Assembly: GCF_023159225.1 (NCBI RefSeq)
Contig: NC_063166.1
Location: 45,253,149 to 45,317,148 of the forward strand
Direction: 5' to 3'
Source of the DNA: Perognathus longimembris pacificus
Taxonomy: Eukaryota; Chordata; Mammalia; Rodentia; Heteromyidae
DNA: 64,000 nt
The translations under genes were made by a program, and so were the position numbers. Under the pieces are notes generated by a model. It did no database searches. It saw only the letters and a list, made by a program, of their open reading frames with translations, and was not told the origin of the DNA. Positions 1 to 10,989 of the stretch are shown here, in pieces. Positions within the stretch are counted from its first letter, which is position 1; every line of letters starts with the position of its first letter.

Positions 1-128
1 TATTTCTAGGATAGCAACCATCATATCGACTATATTTTGTCTTGGAGAAAGAAGTTTGGAGATGTTAGGTAATTTTTCAATGTTAGATTTGTGAATGAGT
101 TTCATCTAAGGTCGTCTAAGCGTGTTTG

Positions 129-130
<2 letters not shown>
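1..130. other. Unassigned left edge
   Basis: AT-rich sequence before the first TG microsatellite. No open frame, promoter element or repeat family is recognised here. Confidence 0.4.

Positions 131-175
<45 letters not shown>
131..175. repeat. (TG)n microsatellite, 3' tail of the adjacent SINE
   Basis: About 22 uninterrupted TG dinucleotides. It abuts the 3' end of a minus-strand SINE at 176-385, so on the SINE strand it reads as a (CA)n tail. The same arrangement recurs elsewhere in the window. Confidence 0.95.
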
Positions 176-176
<1 letters not shown>

Positions 177-385
177 TTGGTGCTTGAACTCAGGGTGCTT
201 GAACTCTTAAGTGCTGTCCTTCAGCTTTTGTGCTTAAGGCTAGTGCTCTACCATTTTAGCTAAAGCTCCACTTTCAACTTTTGGTGGTTAACTGGAGATA
301 AGAGTCTCACAGACTTTCCTTCCTGGGCTAACTTTGAACAATGATCCTTGGATCTCAGTCTCCTGAGTAGCTAGGATTGATATCG
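176..385 (-). mobile_element. 7SL/B1-like plus Geo-like dimeric SINE
   Basis: On the minus strand the left half carries the 7SL/B1-type motif (here read as cctgagtagctagg on the plus strand) and the right half resembles the right monomer of IDL-Geo. The element is old: it has many substitutions and an internal repeat of gtgcttgaactc. Its 5' end is cut short close to the target-site duplication of the next L1 at 387. Confidence 0.75.
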
Positions 386-386
386 C

Positions 387-402
387 AATTGGGATTGCTT
401 CT
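387..402. repeat. Left target-site duplication of the old inverted L1
   Basis: AATTGGGATTGCTTCT here matches AATTGGATTGCTTTCT at 10087-10102 apart from two one-base indels. The pair brackets all old-L1 segments, which supports one original insertion later opened up by about 8 kb of newer DNA. Confidence 0.6.
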
Positions 403-623
403 ATCATAGATTTGGGGACACCTATCAAAAATTAGATGGCTATAGGAATGTGGGTTCATTTCTGGGACTTCTATTCTATTCCATGTGTCCTTGGGCCACT
501 ATTCCATTACTGCCTAGTCAACAAATGGTGCTGGCAGAATTGGCTATAGATGTGCAGAAAACTGAAGTTAGATCCCCACATATATCACTCTACAGCAGAA
601 CCAATTTCAAATGGATCAAAGAC
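403..623 (+). mobile_element. Old L1 ORF2 fragment with a 5' inversion, left part
   Basis: From about 403 to 510 the sequence matches L1 ORF2 on the minus strand; it aligns with the stretch near 2411-2500 of the intact-length L1 in this window. From about 511 it switches to the plus strand with translation around NKWCWQNW, and it stops after a WIKD-coding stretch at 623. The two pieces are adjacent in L1 coordinates, the hallmark of twin priming. The element resumes at 8565. It is non-functional and carries several stops. Confidence 0.75.
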
Positions 624-797
624 TTCATGTTGTTATATATTGGGGATGTGTTTGGCAGAATTGTTTTCTTTATAGTTTCAAGAGATGTCAGTATTCATTT
701 ATGCCATTTCTTCAGTTCCAAAATGGTTCTATTCCATACGAGAAATTTGAAATATGTAATTTGAAATCCTTAAGAAAACTTGGATTTAATTAAATTT
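624..797. other. Unassigned sequence between two L1 units
   Basis: These 174 bases match neither the old plus-strand L1 nor the minus-strand L1 that starts at about 798. They may be part of a separate insertion whose A-rich end is the A17 run at 8548-8564. Confidence 0.4.
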
Positions 798-1319
798 AAA
801 TTTTTTTATTTTTTATTTTTTGTTAAATTTTTATTGTCAAACTGAGGTACAGAGACCTTACACTTTCATACATTAGGCATTGGATACATTACTTGTACTG
901 TTTGTTACCTCCTCCCTCGTTAGCCTCCCCCCCCCTTTCCCTTTCCCCTCCATGAATTGATCATTTCATTTATACCAAACAGTTTTGCAAGTATTGCTTT
1001 TGTAGTCGTTTGTCCTTTTTTACCCTGTGTCTCTTGATTTTAGTATTCCCTTTCTATTTCCTAGTTCTAATACCAGTATACACGGTTTCCAATATACTCA
1101 GATAAGATACACAGATAGTGCAGGTACAGCCATAGGAAGGGGATACAAGAGGATCATGAATAATAGAAGCTACGGTTTCACATCACATGTTGAAAGTAAT
1201 TACAACAGTGATATAAGTCATTTCCATAACATGGAGTTCATTTCACTTAGTATCATCTTATGTGTTCATAAGGGCTATTGGGCTGTTGTGATCCTCTGCT
1301 GTGACAGCCTAAACCTGTG
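798..1319 (-). other. L1 3' UTR and A-rich tail
   Basis: Reads in the sense direction from the ORF2 stop through a purine-rich tract to a short conserved terminus around ctctgtacctcagtttgaca, then an A-rich tail broken by T. The same terminus recurs at many truncated L1 copies in this window and was used to recognise them. Confidence 0.85.
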
Positions 1320-4300
1320 CTAATTATTCCCTATAAGGGAGGCCATAGAGTCCGTGTTTCTTTGGGTCTGGCTCACTTCACTTAGTATAATTTTTTCCAA
1401 GTCCTTACATTTCCTTACAAATGGGGCAATGTCATTATTTCTGATAGAGGCATAAAATTCCATTGTGTATATATACCACAGTTTCCTGATCCATTCGTCT
1501 ACTGAGGGGCATCTAGGTTGGTTCCAGATTCTAGATATGACAAATTGTGCTGTGATGAACATTGTTGCGCTGGTAGCTTTAGTGTGTTCTTGTTTGTGGT
1601 CTTTTGGGTAGATGCCCAAAAGTGGGGCTGCTGGGTCATAGAGGAGCTCTAAGATGTTTAGCCTTCTGAGGAATCTCCATACCGCTTGCCAGAGTGGACG
1701 AACCAGTTTATATTCCCACCAACAATGAAGTCGGGTTCCCTTTTGGCCACATCCCCTCCAACATTTGTTATTGTTAGTTTTCTTGATATAGGACATTCTT
1801 ACTGGGGTGAGGTGGAATCTCAAGTTTGCTTTGATTTGCATTTCTTTTATGGCCAGTGATGTAGAGCACTTTTTCATATGTCTCTTGGCCATTCTTATTT
1901 CCTCATCAGAGAAGTCTCTTTGTAAGTCTTTAGCCCACTTGTTGAGGGGGCTATTGGTTCTTTGTGGTTTTGTTTTGGAGGAAGGTAATTTTTTTAGTTC
2001 TACATATTTTTCTATATGAGGCCTTTGTCCGTTGTATGGCCGGTAAAGATCTTTTCCCAATCTGTGGGCTTTCTGTTTATCTTACGGGCTATGTCCTTTG
2101 CCGTGCAGAAGCTCTGCAGTTTGATGCAGTTCCATTTGTCCATCCTTTCCTTGATTTGTAGCCTTTCTGGGTCTTTATTAAGGAAGTTCCGTCCTGTGCC
2201 AAGGAGCCCAAGTGTTTCTCCTACAACCTTCCTTTAGTGTTTTCAGGGTGTCTGTTTTGCTTTTGAGATCTTTGATCCATTTGGAATTGATTTTGGTGCA
2301 GGGAGATATATAAGGATCTAATTTTAGTTTGTTGCATGTGTTGAACCAGTTTTGCCAACACCATTTGTGAAAGAGGCGATCTTTCTTAAAGACTACTTTT
2401 TTTAGCTCCTTTATCAAAGATTAAGTAGGCGTAGTTCTGTGGGTTCATTTCTGAGTCTTCAATTCTGTCCCAATGGTCTTCAGGCCTGTTCCAGTGCCAA
2501 TACCAAGCTGTTTTTATTACTATTTTATTATTATAATACAGCTTGAAATTGGGTATTGTAATTCCTCTAGCACTGTTCTTTCTGCTTAGGATTGTTTGTG
2601 CTATCCTAGGTCTTTTATTGTTCCATATGAATTTCTGGATTGTTTCCTCTATTTCATTAAAAAATGGTGTTGGGATATTAATGGGTATTTCATTGAATTT
2701 GTAGATAGCCTTTGGCAATATTGCCATTTTGATTATATTAATCCTCCCAATCCAGGAGCATGGGAGGTTTTTCCTTTTCCTTAGTTCTGCCTTAATTTCA
2801 TTTTTCATGTTTTTACAGTTCTCATCATAGAGGTCTTTCACTTCTGTGGTTAAGGTTATTCCTACGTATTTTATGTTTTTTGAGGCTGTTGCAAAAGGAG
2901 TTGCTTTCCTTATTTCAGCCTTGGTCTTCGGGTCATTAGCATAGAGAAAGGCCATTGATTTTGGGGGGTTTATTTTATATCCTGCAACTTTGCCAAAGTT
3001 TTGGATCATCTCTAGTAGCTTGGGGGTAGAGTCTATGGGGTTCTTTAGGTATAGAATCATGTCTTCTGCCAAGAGAGAAAGTTTAACTTCATCTTTTCCT
3101 GTTTGGATCCCCTTTATATTTTCTTCTTGCCTAATTTCTCTGGCTAGGAATTCTAGTACTATGTTGAAGAGCAGGGGAGAGAGTGGACATCCCTCCCTTG
3201 TTCCTGATTTTAAAGGGAATAGCTTTAGTTTTTCACGATTTAGAATTTTGCTGCTGTTGGTTTGTCATAGACTGCCTTGATTATATACAGGAATGTTCCC
3301 TGGAATCCCAGTTTTTCCAGGGCTTTTAGCATAAATGGGTGCTGGATTTTATCGAATGACTTTTCCGCATCTAGAGATAACCATGTGGTTCTTTACCTTG
3401 CTTCTGTTGATGTGGTGGATTACATTAATTGACTTGCGTATATTGAACCAACTTTCCATCCCTGGGATGAATCCAGTTTGATCGTGGTCTATGATTTTTT
3501 GAATGACCTGTTGGAGTCGATTGGCTAGAATTTTGTTGAGAATTTTTGCATCTATGTTAATCAGTGAAATCGATGTATAGTTCTCCTTCCGTGATGAGTC
3601 CCTGCCTGGTTTTGGGATGAGGGTTATACTGGCTTCATAGAATGTGTCTGGTAGTGAACTTTCTCTTTCTGTCTTATTGAAGAGTTTGAGAAATATTGAT
3701 GTGAGTTTTGTTTTGAAGGCCTTGTAGAATTCTGCTGTGAATCTGTCTGGACCTGGGCTTTTCTTGGATGGGAGATCACTTATTGCCATTTGTATTTCAA
3801 TACTGGATATGGGTCTGTTCAGAGGTTTAAATCTTCATGGTTGAGTTTGGGGATATCAATTTTTTCTAGGAAATCATCCATTTCTTCCAGGTTCTCGAAT
3901 TTGTTGGCTTAAAAGTTTGCAAAATAGTCCCTTATTGTTTTCTGAGTTTTGGTTGTTTCTGTGATGATGTTACCTGTTTCATGTCTGATCTTGCTTATTT
4001 GGGTTTGCTACTTTCGTTTTTTGGTCAGGTTTGCTAGGGGTCTGTCTATGATAGTTAATTTTTTCAAAGAACCAACTCTATGTTTTGTTGATGGTTTCGA
4101 TGGTTCTTTTTGTCTCTAATTGATTTAATTCTGATTTGATTTTAATTATTTGCTTCAATCGATTGACTTGGGGTTTGGGTTGCTGTTCTCTTTTGAGGAG
4201 ATTAAGGTGCTTCCTTAAGTTGTTGCGTTGCTGTTTCTCCAGCTTGTTGGTGTAGGCACTCAGAGATATAAATTTCCCTCTGTCTACTGCCTTTGCTGTG

Positions 4301-5169
4301 TCCCAAAGGAGCTGGTACTTTGTGTCCTCATGGTTGAATTCCATAAATGTTTGAATTTCTGTTCTAATTTCTTCAATGACCCACTGATGGTTCAGTAGTG
4401 TGTTGTTTAGTCTCCATGAAGTGTAGGATTTTCTGTTGTGGCTGTTTGAGTTGAGCTCCAATTTTATTCCATTGTGGTCTGAGAGAATGCAGGGAATGGT
4501 TTTAATACTTCTGAGTTTGTACAGATTTTCTTTGTGCCCAAAGATGTGATCTATTTTGGAGAATGTTCCATGTGCCGCTGAGAAGAATGTGCATTCTGTT
4601 GTTGCAGGGTGGAATATTCTATAGATGTCGATTAAGTCTAGTTGGTCTATGCAATTGTTTAGTTCTGTGGTTTCTTTGTTCAGTTTTTGTCGTGTTGATC
4701 TGTCCAGAGGTGATAGTGGAGTGTTAAAGTCCCCAACTATCAATGTGTTTTGGTTTATGAGTGTTTTTAGAGTCAGTAGTGTTTGTTTGATGAAGTTGGG
4801 TGCTCCTGTATTTGGTGTGTAGATATTTAGGAAGGTTATATCTTCCTGTACGAGAGATCCCTTTATTAGAATGTAGTAACCTTCTTTGTCTCTTTTTACC
4901 TTTTTTAATTTGAAGTCAATTTTGTCTGATACTAGGATTGCAACTCCAGCCTGCTTATGGGGGCCATTTGCTTGGTAGATTTGATTCCAGCCTTTCACTC
5001 TTAGAAGATGTTTACTTTTGCTGGATAGATGAGTCTCTTGGAGGCAGCAGAAAGATGGATCTTGAATTTTGATCCAACTTATGAGCCTATGTTGTTTACT
5101 TGGAGAATGAAGTCCACTAATGTTGAGAGTTAGGATTAAGAGATGATCATTTGTTCCTTTCATTATCAC
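1320..5169 (-). pseudogene. L1 ORF2 (endonuclease-reverse transcriptase), broken
   Basis: The span of about 1283 codons matches the usual ORF2p length of roughly 1275 residues. The N-terminal apurinic-like endonuclease domain is one open frame (5169-4078) and keeps the expected catalytic residues at N16, E45, Y117, D147, N149, D207 and H232, with motifs QETHL, VGDFNT and SDHNG. After 4078 the frame breaks repeatedly; open pieces are 3789-3349, 3072-2386, 2417-2178 and 2060-1320. The reverse transcriptase catalytic motif, normally FADD, reads LAED near 3075, so the first Asp of the pair is Glu. In the C-terminal CX3CX7HX4C zinc-knuckle-like motif ([18 protein letters not shown]) the last Cys is Tyr. 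Product would be non-functional in cis. Confidence 0.92.
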
Positions 5170-5221
5170 TATCTTGTTAAAAGCTGTGTCTTCCCATTTC
5201 TTGATCTGATATTCTGGTTTA

Positions 5222-6321
5222 CTATTTAGGGTTCATTTTTCTATCTGTATTGGGATCTTGATTATTTTCCTTGTATAGTATATCTTTGAGGATTTTCTGT
5301 AAAGCTGGTTTGGTGGAGATATATTGTTTCAGTTTTGCCTTACTGTGGAAGACTTTTATTTGACCTTCGGCTATGAATGAAAGTTTAGCTGGGTACATAT
5401 TCTTAGTTGGTTGTTATTTTTATTTAAGGTTTGGCATACGTCATTCCAGGCTCTCCTTGCTTTCATGGTCTCTGCTGAGAATTTTGGGGTAATTCTTATT
5501 GCTTTCCCTTTATATGTGATTGTTTTCTTCTCCCTAACAGCTTTAGGGATTCTTTCCTTGGACCCTATTGATTCTGTTTTGATCACAATGTGTCGATGGG
5601 ATGTCCTGTTCTGGTCTGGTCACTTTGGGGTTCCAAATGCTTCTTGTATTTGTATAGGCCTATTCTTCTGCACATTTGGCAAGTTCTCGGCTAATACTCT
5701 GTTAAATAGGTTGCCTATTCCATTAACTTCTTTCTCCAGGTTTTCCTCAATACCTATTAGCCTGAAATTGGGCTTCCTGATTGTGTCTTGGAGCTCCTGG
5801 AGTGATCTGCTTTGTCAATTGGATTGGTTTTGTACTGATTTTTGATGTTTCTCCATAGATTCTAGGGAATCTTCAGCTCCTGAGATTCGATCCTCTGCCT
5901 CATTTAGTCGGGACTGTAGGCTAGCTACTTGATTTTGAATCCCTTTTCCTTCTGATTGGTCTTTCCTGATGATTTCCATGCCATCTTTTAGGTCCTGGAT
6001 GGACTTCTTTACTTCATTAACTTCATTAATTTGGTTTTGAGTGCTGTCTCGCAAATCTTTTAGCTGGGTAGCTATCTTTTCATTTGACTCTTGAATTTCA
6101 TTTATCTTTCTATTTGTCGAGGCCATGAAATCATCTATTACTTTGTGGAAGGATTGCTGTATTGATTCAAACTTTTCATTTATCATGTTTATCAGTAGAC
6201 TTTGCAGAGCATTTTGAGGGTTCTCTTCTATGTCTTTGATTGACTGTTCTGCTTCCTGCTTATTTTGAGTGGGAGATAGGACTCCATTGTTTGCCATCTT
6301 TCTTGTGTTTCTTCTGCCCAT
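5222..6321 (-). pseudogene. L1 ORF1 (RNA-binding chaperone), broken
   Basis: L1 ORF1p normally forms a coiled-coil trimer that coats L1 RNA. The start at 6321 (MGRRNTRKMANN) is preferred; an in-frame ATG at 6384 lies upstream but its extra residues do not resemble ORF1. Residues from about 20 to 165 are rich in charged heptads (QSIKDIEENPQ, SLQSRLNEAEDRI), fitting the coiled coil. A TGA follows QNQSN at about 5812, inside the coiled-coil to RRM transition. A later frameshift lies near 5400, because the C-terminal domain continues to a stop at 5222 in another frame. About 50 bases separate ORF1 from ORF2, as is common in L1. Confidence 0.88.
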
Positions 6322-7387
6322 TTGGATTGGGAATGCCACAAGCACCTTTGAGCACGGTTTAAGACCCAATGCAGACCTTACCAAGAACTGTTGTATAAAT
6401 CTTAGAAGTTCACAATTATATACAGATACCTTGTATACCTGTATATAAAATTAGATTTGGTGTTCCTAAAGAATACAATTTCAATATAACAACCAATCCT
6501 GAGCCCTGTAATGAGTAGTTACTTATTTACTGTTAAAACCCTATGAGAAATTCTTGTTCTCCTATTAAGTTCTTTTTGGACTGGCTTTCTCTATGAACCC
6601 CTTTGATTCACTCAGATTAAGCAGGGATACCCTCTATCCAATAACCAGGAGTCAATGGAATCTGGAGGTCCTGGAAGTAAGTCAGGAGGGTAAGTTAGAG
6701 GTAATGAAGAGAATAGAGTAAAATGTAGGGGGTTTGCGGGGGTGATGATTTTGGTTTAGTTTTAGTGATGTGGAACTGTGGAGGAGAATAGAATCAGTAG
6801 AAAGAACAGGTTAAAATGATAGACAATGGAGAGTTAATAGAAAGAGTGCAGGTGTTATTCATAGGAAAATAATTTTTAAAGAAAGAGAATGTAAAGAGAG
6901 AAATAAAGAAAAAATACTGGAAGACAGATGCACAAAACAGAGATAAAATATTTTTTTAAAAAGGAAAAAAAACAGAAAAATGAACAAACAACAACAACAA
7001 CAAAAAGAAAATCCTGATAAAGCAAGCAGGTAAAAATAGAAAACAAACAAACAAAAAAACCCAACAACGTTTCAGATATGAAAAAGAAAAAAAAAGCTTA
7101 AAAAATGTTTGAAAAAGAAATGGAGTCTTCCTTGTATGGGTGGGCTTTCTCCATTCTCTGGTTTCTTTGAGATGGTCTGCTTTCTATTTTGCTGCTTGGC
7201 TGGTTTGACTGGCTTTCAATTATCAAAGTGTAGATCTGTTCTGACCCTCCCCACCCCCTTTTACTGAAATCCTGGGTGTCTGTGGTTCACACAGCTTTCA
7301 GGTAAGACATGGGCGTCCTCTGTAGATGGAAGACATGAACATTCTTGGGAACCGTGGCTCCTCTTGTCTGCTCTGGGGCGGCTGCCT

Positions 7388-7403
7388 CTACTGCCTGGCT
7401 TTG
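7388..7403. repeat. Target-site duplication of IDL-Geo SINE
   Basis: CTACTGCCTGGCTTTG here is repeated exactly at 7617-7632, bracketing the SINE. Confidence 0.95.
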
Positions 7404-7616
7404 TTTGGTTTTGTTTTTGGTGCCAGTCCTGGGCTTGGACTCAGGGCCTGAGCACTGTCCCTGGCTTCCTTTTGCTCAAGGGTAGCTCTCCCCACTTGAG
7501 CCACAGCTCCACTTCTGGCCATTTTCTATATATGTGGTGCTGGGTAATCGAACTCAGTGCTTCATGTATATGAGGCAAGCACTCTTGCCACTAGGCCATA
7601 TTCCCAGCCCCAGCCC
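7404..7616 (-). mobile_element. IDL-Geo dimeric SINE inserted in L1 5' UTR
   Basis: Full-length non-autonomous element. On the minus strand the ID-like half starts with a gggctgggaatatggcc-type tRNA-derived head, including the B-box-like ggttcga-type region (here altered), and is followed by the Geo half ending in ggactggcac. Perfect 16-bp duplications flank it. It must be younger than the L1 that hosts it. Confidence 0.93.
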
Positions 7617-8547
7617 CTACTGCCTGGCTTTGAATATGCTGTGGACTCAGCAGGGCGGGGTGCCTCTTGCCTGGTTTACCTGGCTGAGTGTCACTTGCCT
7701 GGGGAAGGTTCCTCCCTCTTGGGCGGGGCAGCCTCCTGGGCAGAGCTGGCTATGGAATTCAGCTCTGTTCTGGCTTGGAATTGGGTTTCCTCTGCGATGG
7801 GACCATTTATCTGTCTCGGGAACTGTTTGTTCTCCCGTCTGGTTGTTCTGTGCTGCTGGTACCTGCTCGCCGCTTTCAGTTTTAATTTAGAAATTCTGGC
7901 TGGTAGGATGGGGCACTTCGGGCCTAGTTCACCTGAGTGTGTGAGCCGCGGCCCCGGGACGAGCCTCCCACCTGGGCAGGGGTCCTTCTCCTGGGTAGAG
8001 CTGGTTCTCACTGGTCGGTCCCTCTGCCCTTTGCAAAGATGGCCCCTTCGTCCTCACTTTCCCCAAGCCCGCTTTAGTTCCAGTCTGGTCTGACCCTATG
8101 CCAGGGTCAAAGATGGCTCTTTGCTCTGGCGGTGGGGGAAGGGCTACGTTCTAGATGCTGCTCTATGTCACGAGTGAGAATGTCATTCGTGGGGTACTCA
8201 TGCTTACTCTGCAGTTTCAGCCTGTAGGTGCTCAGCCTGCAATCCGCTTCTGTCTCCCGCTGTCTGGAGGATTTCTTGTTGTGTGTTTTAGGTGAGCGGA
8301 GTGCGGGGCACTGTGCTGGCACCAGCACTGGTGTGGCAGTGGGACATTGCCTGGAGCACAAATCTGTGTTTTCAGGCCAACAAAGTTTATTTTTCCTTTC
8401 TGGCCAGAATCCCTGTACTGTTATAATTTACTTGGGCTGTCTTACTAGGAGTAAAATTTTCTCTAGAGTGGGAAAACTGCGATGTTGGAGGGAGCTTAGC
8501 TAGGGCTCTGCTGTTCCTCTGCCGCCTTCCCCTTGTATTTATTTTAT

Positions 8548-8564
8548 AAAAAAAAAAAAAAAAA
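8548..8564 (+). repeat. A17 run at the 5' edge of the minus-strand L1
   Basis: An uninterrupted run of 17 A lies immediately before gaccag, where the old plus-strand L1 resumes. A poly-A here is on the wrong side to be the tail of the minus-strand L1. Confidence 0.85.
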
Positions 8565-10086
8565 GACCAGGTAGCTGAACATATTACAGGAAAGAATAGG
8601 GGAAATGCTAGGGCTCCTTGGCAGAGGTCAAAACTTCCTAAGTAAAGATCTGGAATCACAACAAATAAAAATAAATAAATAAATGGAACTTCATCAAACT
8701 GAAGAGTTTTTGCATGGCAAAGGACATAGCTAGCAAGATAAATAGAAAGCCCACAGGATGGGAGAATATCTTTACTAGCTATGTGTCAGACAGAGGCCTT
8801 ATATCTAAAATATATTTAGAGCTCAAAAAATTAAACCCCTCAAAACAAATCCTCAAAGAAACAACACCCTCATTAATAAGTGGGATAAATACTTAAAGAA
8901 AGACTTCTCTGAAGAAAAAGTAAGAATGGCCAATAGACTTATGAAGCTTTGTTGAACATCTCTGGCCATAAGTGAAATTCAAAGCAAAACAACATTGAGA
9001 TTCTACCTCACACCAGTTAGAATGGGCATTATCAGAAAACCAACAATAACAGAACCTGGTGGGGATGTGGCCAAAAGGGGATACTATTACACTGTTGGTG
9101 GGAATGTAAACTTATTCAACCACTCTGAAAGCAGTATGGAGGTTCCTCAAAAAACCTAAACAGAGTTTCTCTATTACCCAGTAATCCCACTCATGAGCAT
9201 TTACCCAAATGACTACAAACCAGCCCACACTAAAGCCACTAGCACTACCATGTTCATTACAGCATTATTTACCATAGCTAAGACATGGCATCAACACAGA
9301 AACCCTTCAGTAGATGAATGGATGAAGAAAATGTGGTATAAATACACAATAAAATTCTATGCTTCCATCAGAAAAAAATTACTTGCCCAATTCTTAAGAA
9401 AATAAAAGACTTGGAAAAATTATACTAAGGGAAGTATGCCAGATCCAAAGAAACATAGGCTGCGTGTTTTCTCTCATTTGTACTAATTAGAATGCACCTA
9501 TAAATCTACAAATAAACCAGATGGATAGTAAAAGACAAACAATTACTCTTGGGCGTGATTAAACAGCACTATAAACATTCACATAGGGATACCAAAAGAT
9601 AATCTTAGGAGAGCATCACAAGAGCTCAATAACTGTGTACATATGACCCTATAAATTGATGCTTATCGAAATGAGTTCTAAGAAATGGAAACAAGCGGTT
9701 CTTTATTGTTCTGTTTGAGGTTCTTTTTTTCTTTCCTTTTTTCTTTCTTTGATTCCCTTTTGTCACTGTATTTGATTTTCTGTACCCTTTGTATTGTATG
9801 TAAGTATATCTGATTGGAGAGGGGAAGGGAAAGTACAGAAATGGTGGGACAAAGAGTGAGCCAATTCGGCAGTAATATTCACTGGACACTATTTTGGAAA
9901 TGAGCTATACAACTTAAGGGGAGGAGAGATGGGAGGGGAAAAACTGGAGGAGAACAAGGGAGCGAGTGACACTGTTCAAAAGGAAATGTACCCATTAGTT
10001 GACTTTTGTAACTGTAACCCCTCTGCATATCATTTTTACAATACAATTAAAAAATAAAGAAAATCAAATGTCAACTCCAACAACAA
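8565..10086 (+). mobile_element. Old L1 ORF2 3' end and 3' UTR, right part
   Basis: Continues the element interrupted at 623. Translated pieces at 8714-8896 ([13 protein letters not shown]) and 9193-9405 (PSVDEWMKKMWYKYT) align with the C-terminal region of ORF2, followed by a 3' UTR ending in the conserved gtaactgtaacccctctgca-type terminus and an A-rich tail. Frameshifts and stops are frequent. The tail is followed by the right duplication at 10087-10102. Confidence 0.88.
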
Positions 10087-10102
10087 AATTGGATTGCTTT
10101 CT

Positions 10103-10591
10103 TAATTTCTTTTTCTGCATAGTAAGTCAACTGACTTTATATTCCTTAGCCTCCTGAGTATTTAGGATTATAGATGTGAGCCAGTGATGCCTGGCAGGTC
10201 TTCTCAGTCTTAAAATATTCATTTCTCGGCATACTACCCTTTCAATTTCCCTGAGTTGACTGTGATTTTGTAAGTAGAGGGATCTGGAATGATAGCTTCA
10301 CTGGGTGCAAGCTTGTGTTCATTCTTATTTTGGTCAACATTCAATATCTAGCTTGTCCTTGACACAGGCATAGGCCACTGTTAGCAGGCAGTGACACTGG
10401 AACATGACTCCAAATTCTCTTTAAAACATGTCTGTCTTTGGTATTGGGCCTATGAATCCGGCAAGATATTAGGAATAGCTAAAAAGATGTAGCAATGACT
10501 AACCTAGGATATCATAGTTCCGCTCACAGAAAGGGCAAAACATTGCTTCATTGACAGAAAAATCAGTTTCCACATTGATCTTTACAAGTAA
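10103..10591. other. Mostly unassigned; short B1-like fragment
   Basis: A minus-strand 7SL/B1-like remnant of about 58 bases is visible at 10141-10198 (cctcctgagtatttaggatt). I see nothing else in this stretch. Confidence 0.45.
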
Positions 10592-10606
10592 AAACCTAAC
10601 TTTTGT

Positions 10607-10699
10607 TTTTGTCTTTTCCTTTTTTTGGTACTGAGGATCAAACCCAGGACGTTGCACTTGCTAGGCAAGCCCTTTGCTACTGAGCTGCATCCCACTCCC
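10607..10699 (-). mobile_element. ID-type SINE
   Basis: Monomeric tRNA-Ala-derived SINE on the minus strand, with the ID-type body ctagcaagtgcaacgtcctg followed by an A-rich tail at 10607-10622. A perfect 15-bp target-site duplication, AAACCTAACTTTTGT, lies at 10592-10606 and 10700-10714. It lacks the Geo half, so it belongs to a different ID-derived family from IDL-Geo. Confidence 0.88.
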
Positions 10700-10774
10700 A
10701 AACCTAACTTTTGTAGCTATGTATATGCGTATCTGAGAGTTATCCAGTGATATGAATGATGTTAAGTGGTCCTT

Positions 10775-10985
10775 GGAGTTTTGTATTTTTTTATTACTAT
10801 TATCTTTATGTAGTTGTACAAGGGGTTTCAATTCAATGTGTCGATTTATGAGTACAATGCCTCTTGAATAATGTCACCCCTTCCACGATTCTCTGCCATC
10901 TCTCCCAACCCCACTCATTCCCTCAAGTTTTCTGGGTGACTATAGTCACAATACTCAATGCGAAAACAAAATTTGTATTTTTTTT
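10775..10985 (-). mobile_element. Old L1 3' UTR fragment
   Basis: Reads like the reverse complement of an older L1 terminus: T-rich start, then ttgtacaaggggtttcaatt and aatgtcaccccttccac. The same older type recurs at 22990, 46610, 46945 and 51365. Confidence 0.55.
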
Positions 10986-10989
10986 TCTT

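Larger units (their letters stand above)
798..8547 (-). mobile_element. Near full-length L1 retrotransposon (degenerate)
   Basis: Minus-strand autonomous LINE-1. In sense order it has a GC-richer 5' UTR (about 8540-6322), ORF1 (6321-5222), ORF2 (5169-1320), a 3' UTR with a pyrimidine-rich plus-strand complement (1319-834) and an A/T-rich tail (833-798). About 7.75 kb including an IDL-Geo SINE inserted in the 5' UTR. Both ORFs carry disabling lesions, so it cannot mobilise itself. It splits an older plus-strand L1. The exact 5' edge and its own target-site duplication could not be fixed. Confidence 0.9.
6322..8547 (-). promoter_or_regulatory. L1 5' UTR / internal promoter region
   Basis: In sense order the region begins GC-richer (about 8530-7620, including a near-CpG-bearing stretch around 7940-7965), then becomes purine-rich (7100-6600) before ORF1. 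About 2 kb after subtracting the SINE at 7404-7616. Family knowledge says L1 5' UTRs hold an internal promoter; no specific factor site is claimed. Open frames read here on the plus strand (for example 7557-8093) are antisense artefacts. Confidence 0.7.

Noticed and set aside
5411..5845. 144-codon plus-strand frame
   Set aside because: Antisense shadow of L1 ORF1.
6859..7067. Two hydrophobic minus-strand frames resembling membrane proteins
   Set aside because: Phe/Leu/Cys-rich reading of the A-rich L1 5' UTR; low complexity, not a signal or membrane protein gene.
7364..8093. Plus-strand open frames of 118-178 codons
   Set aside because: They lie antisense in the GC-richer L1 5' UTR and run through an IDL-Geo SINE; no domain is seen.
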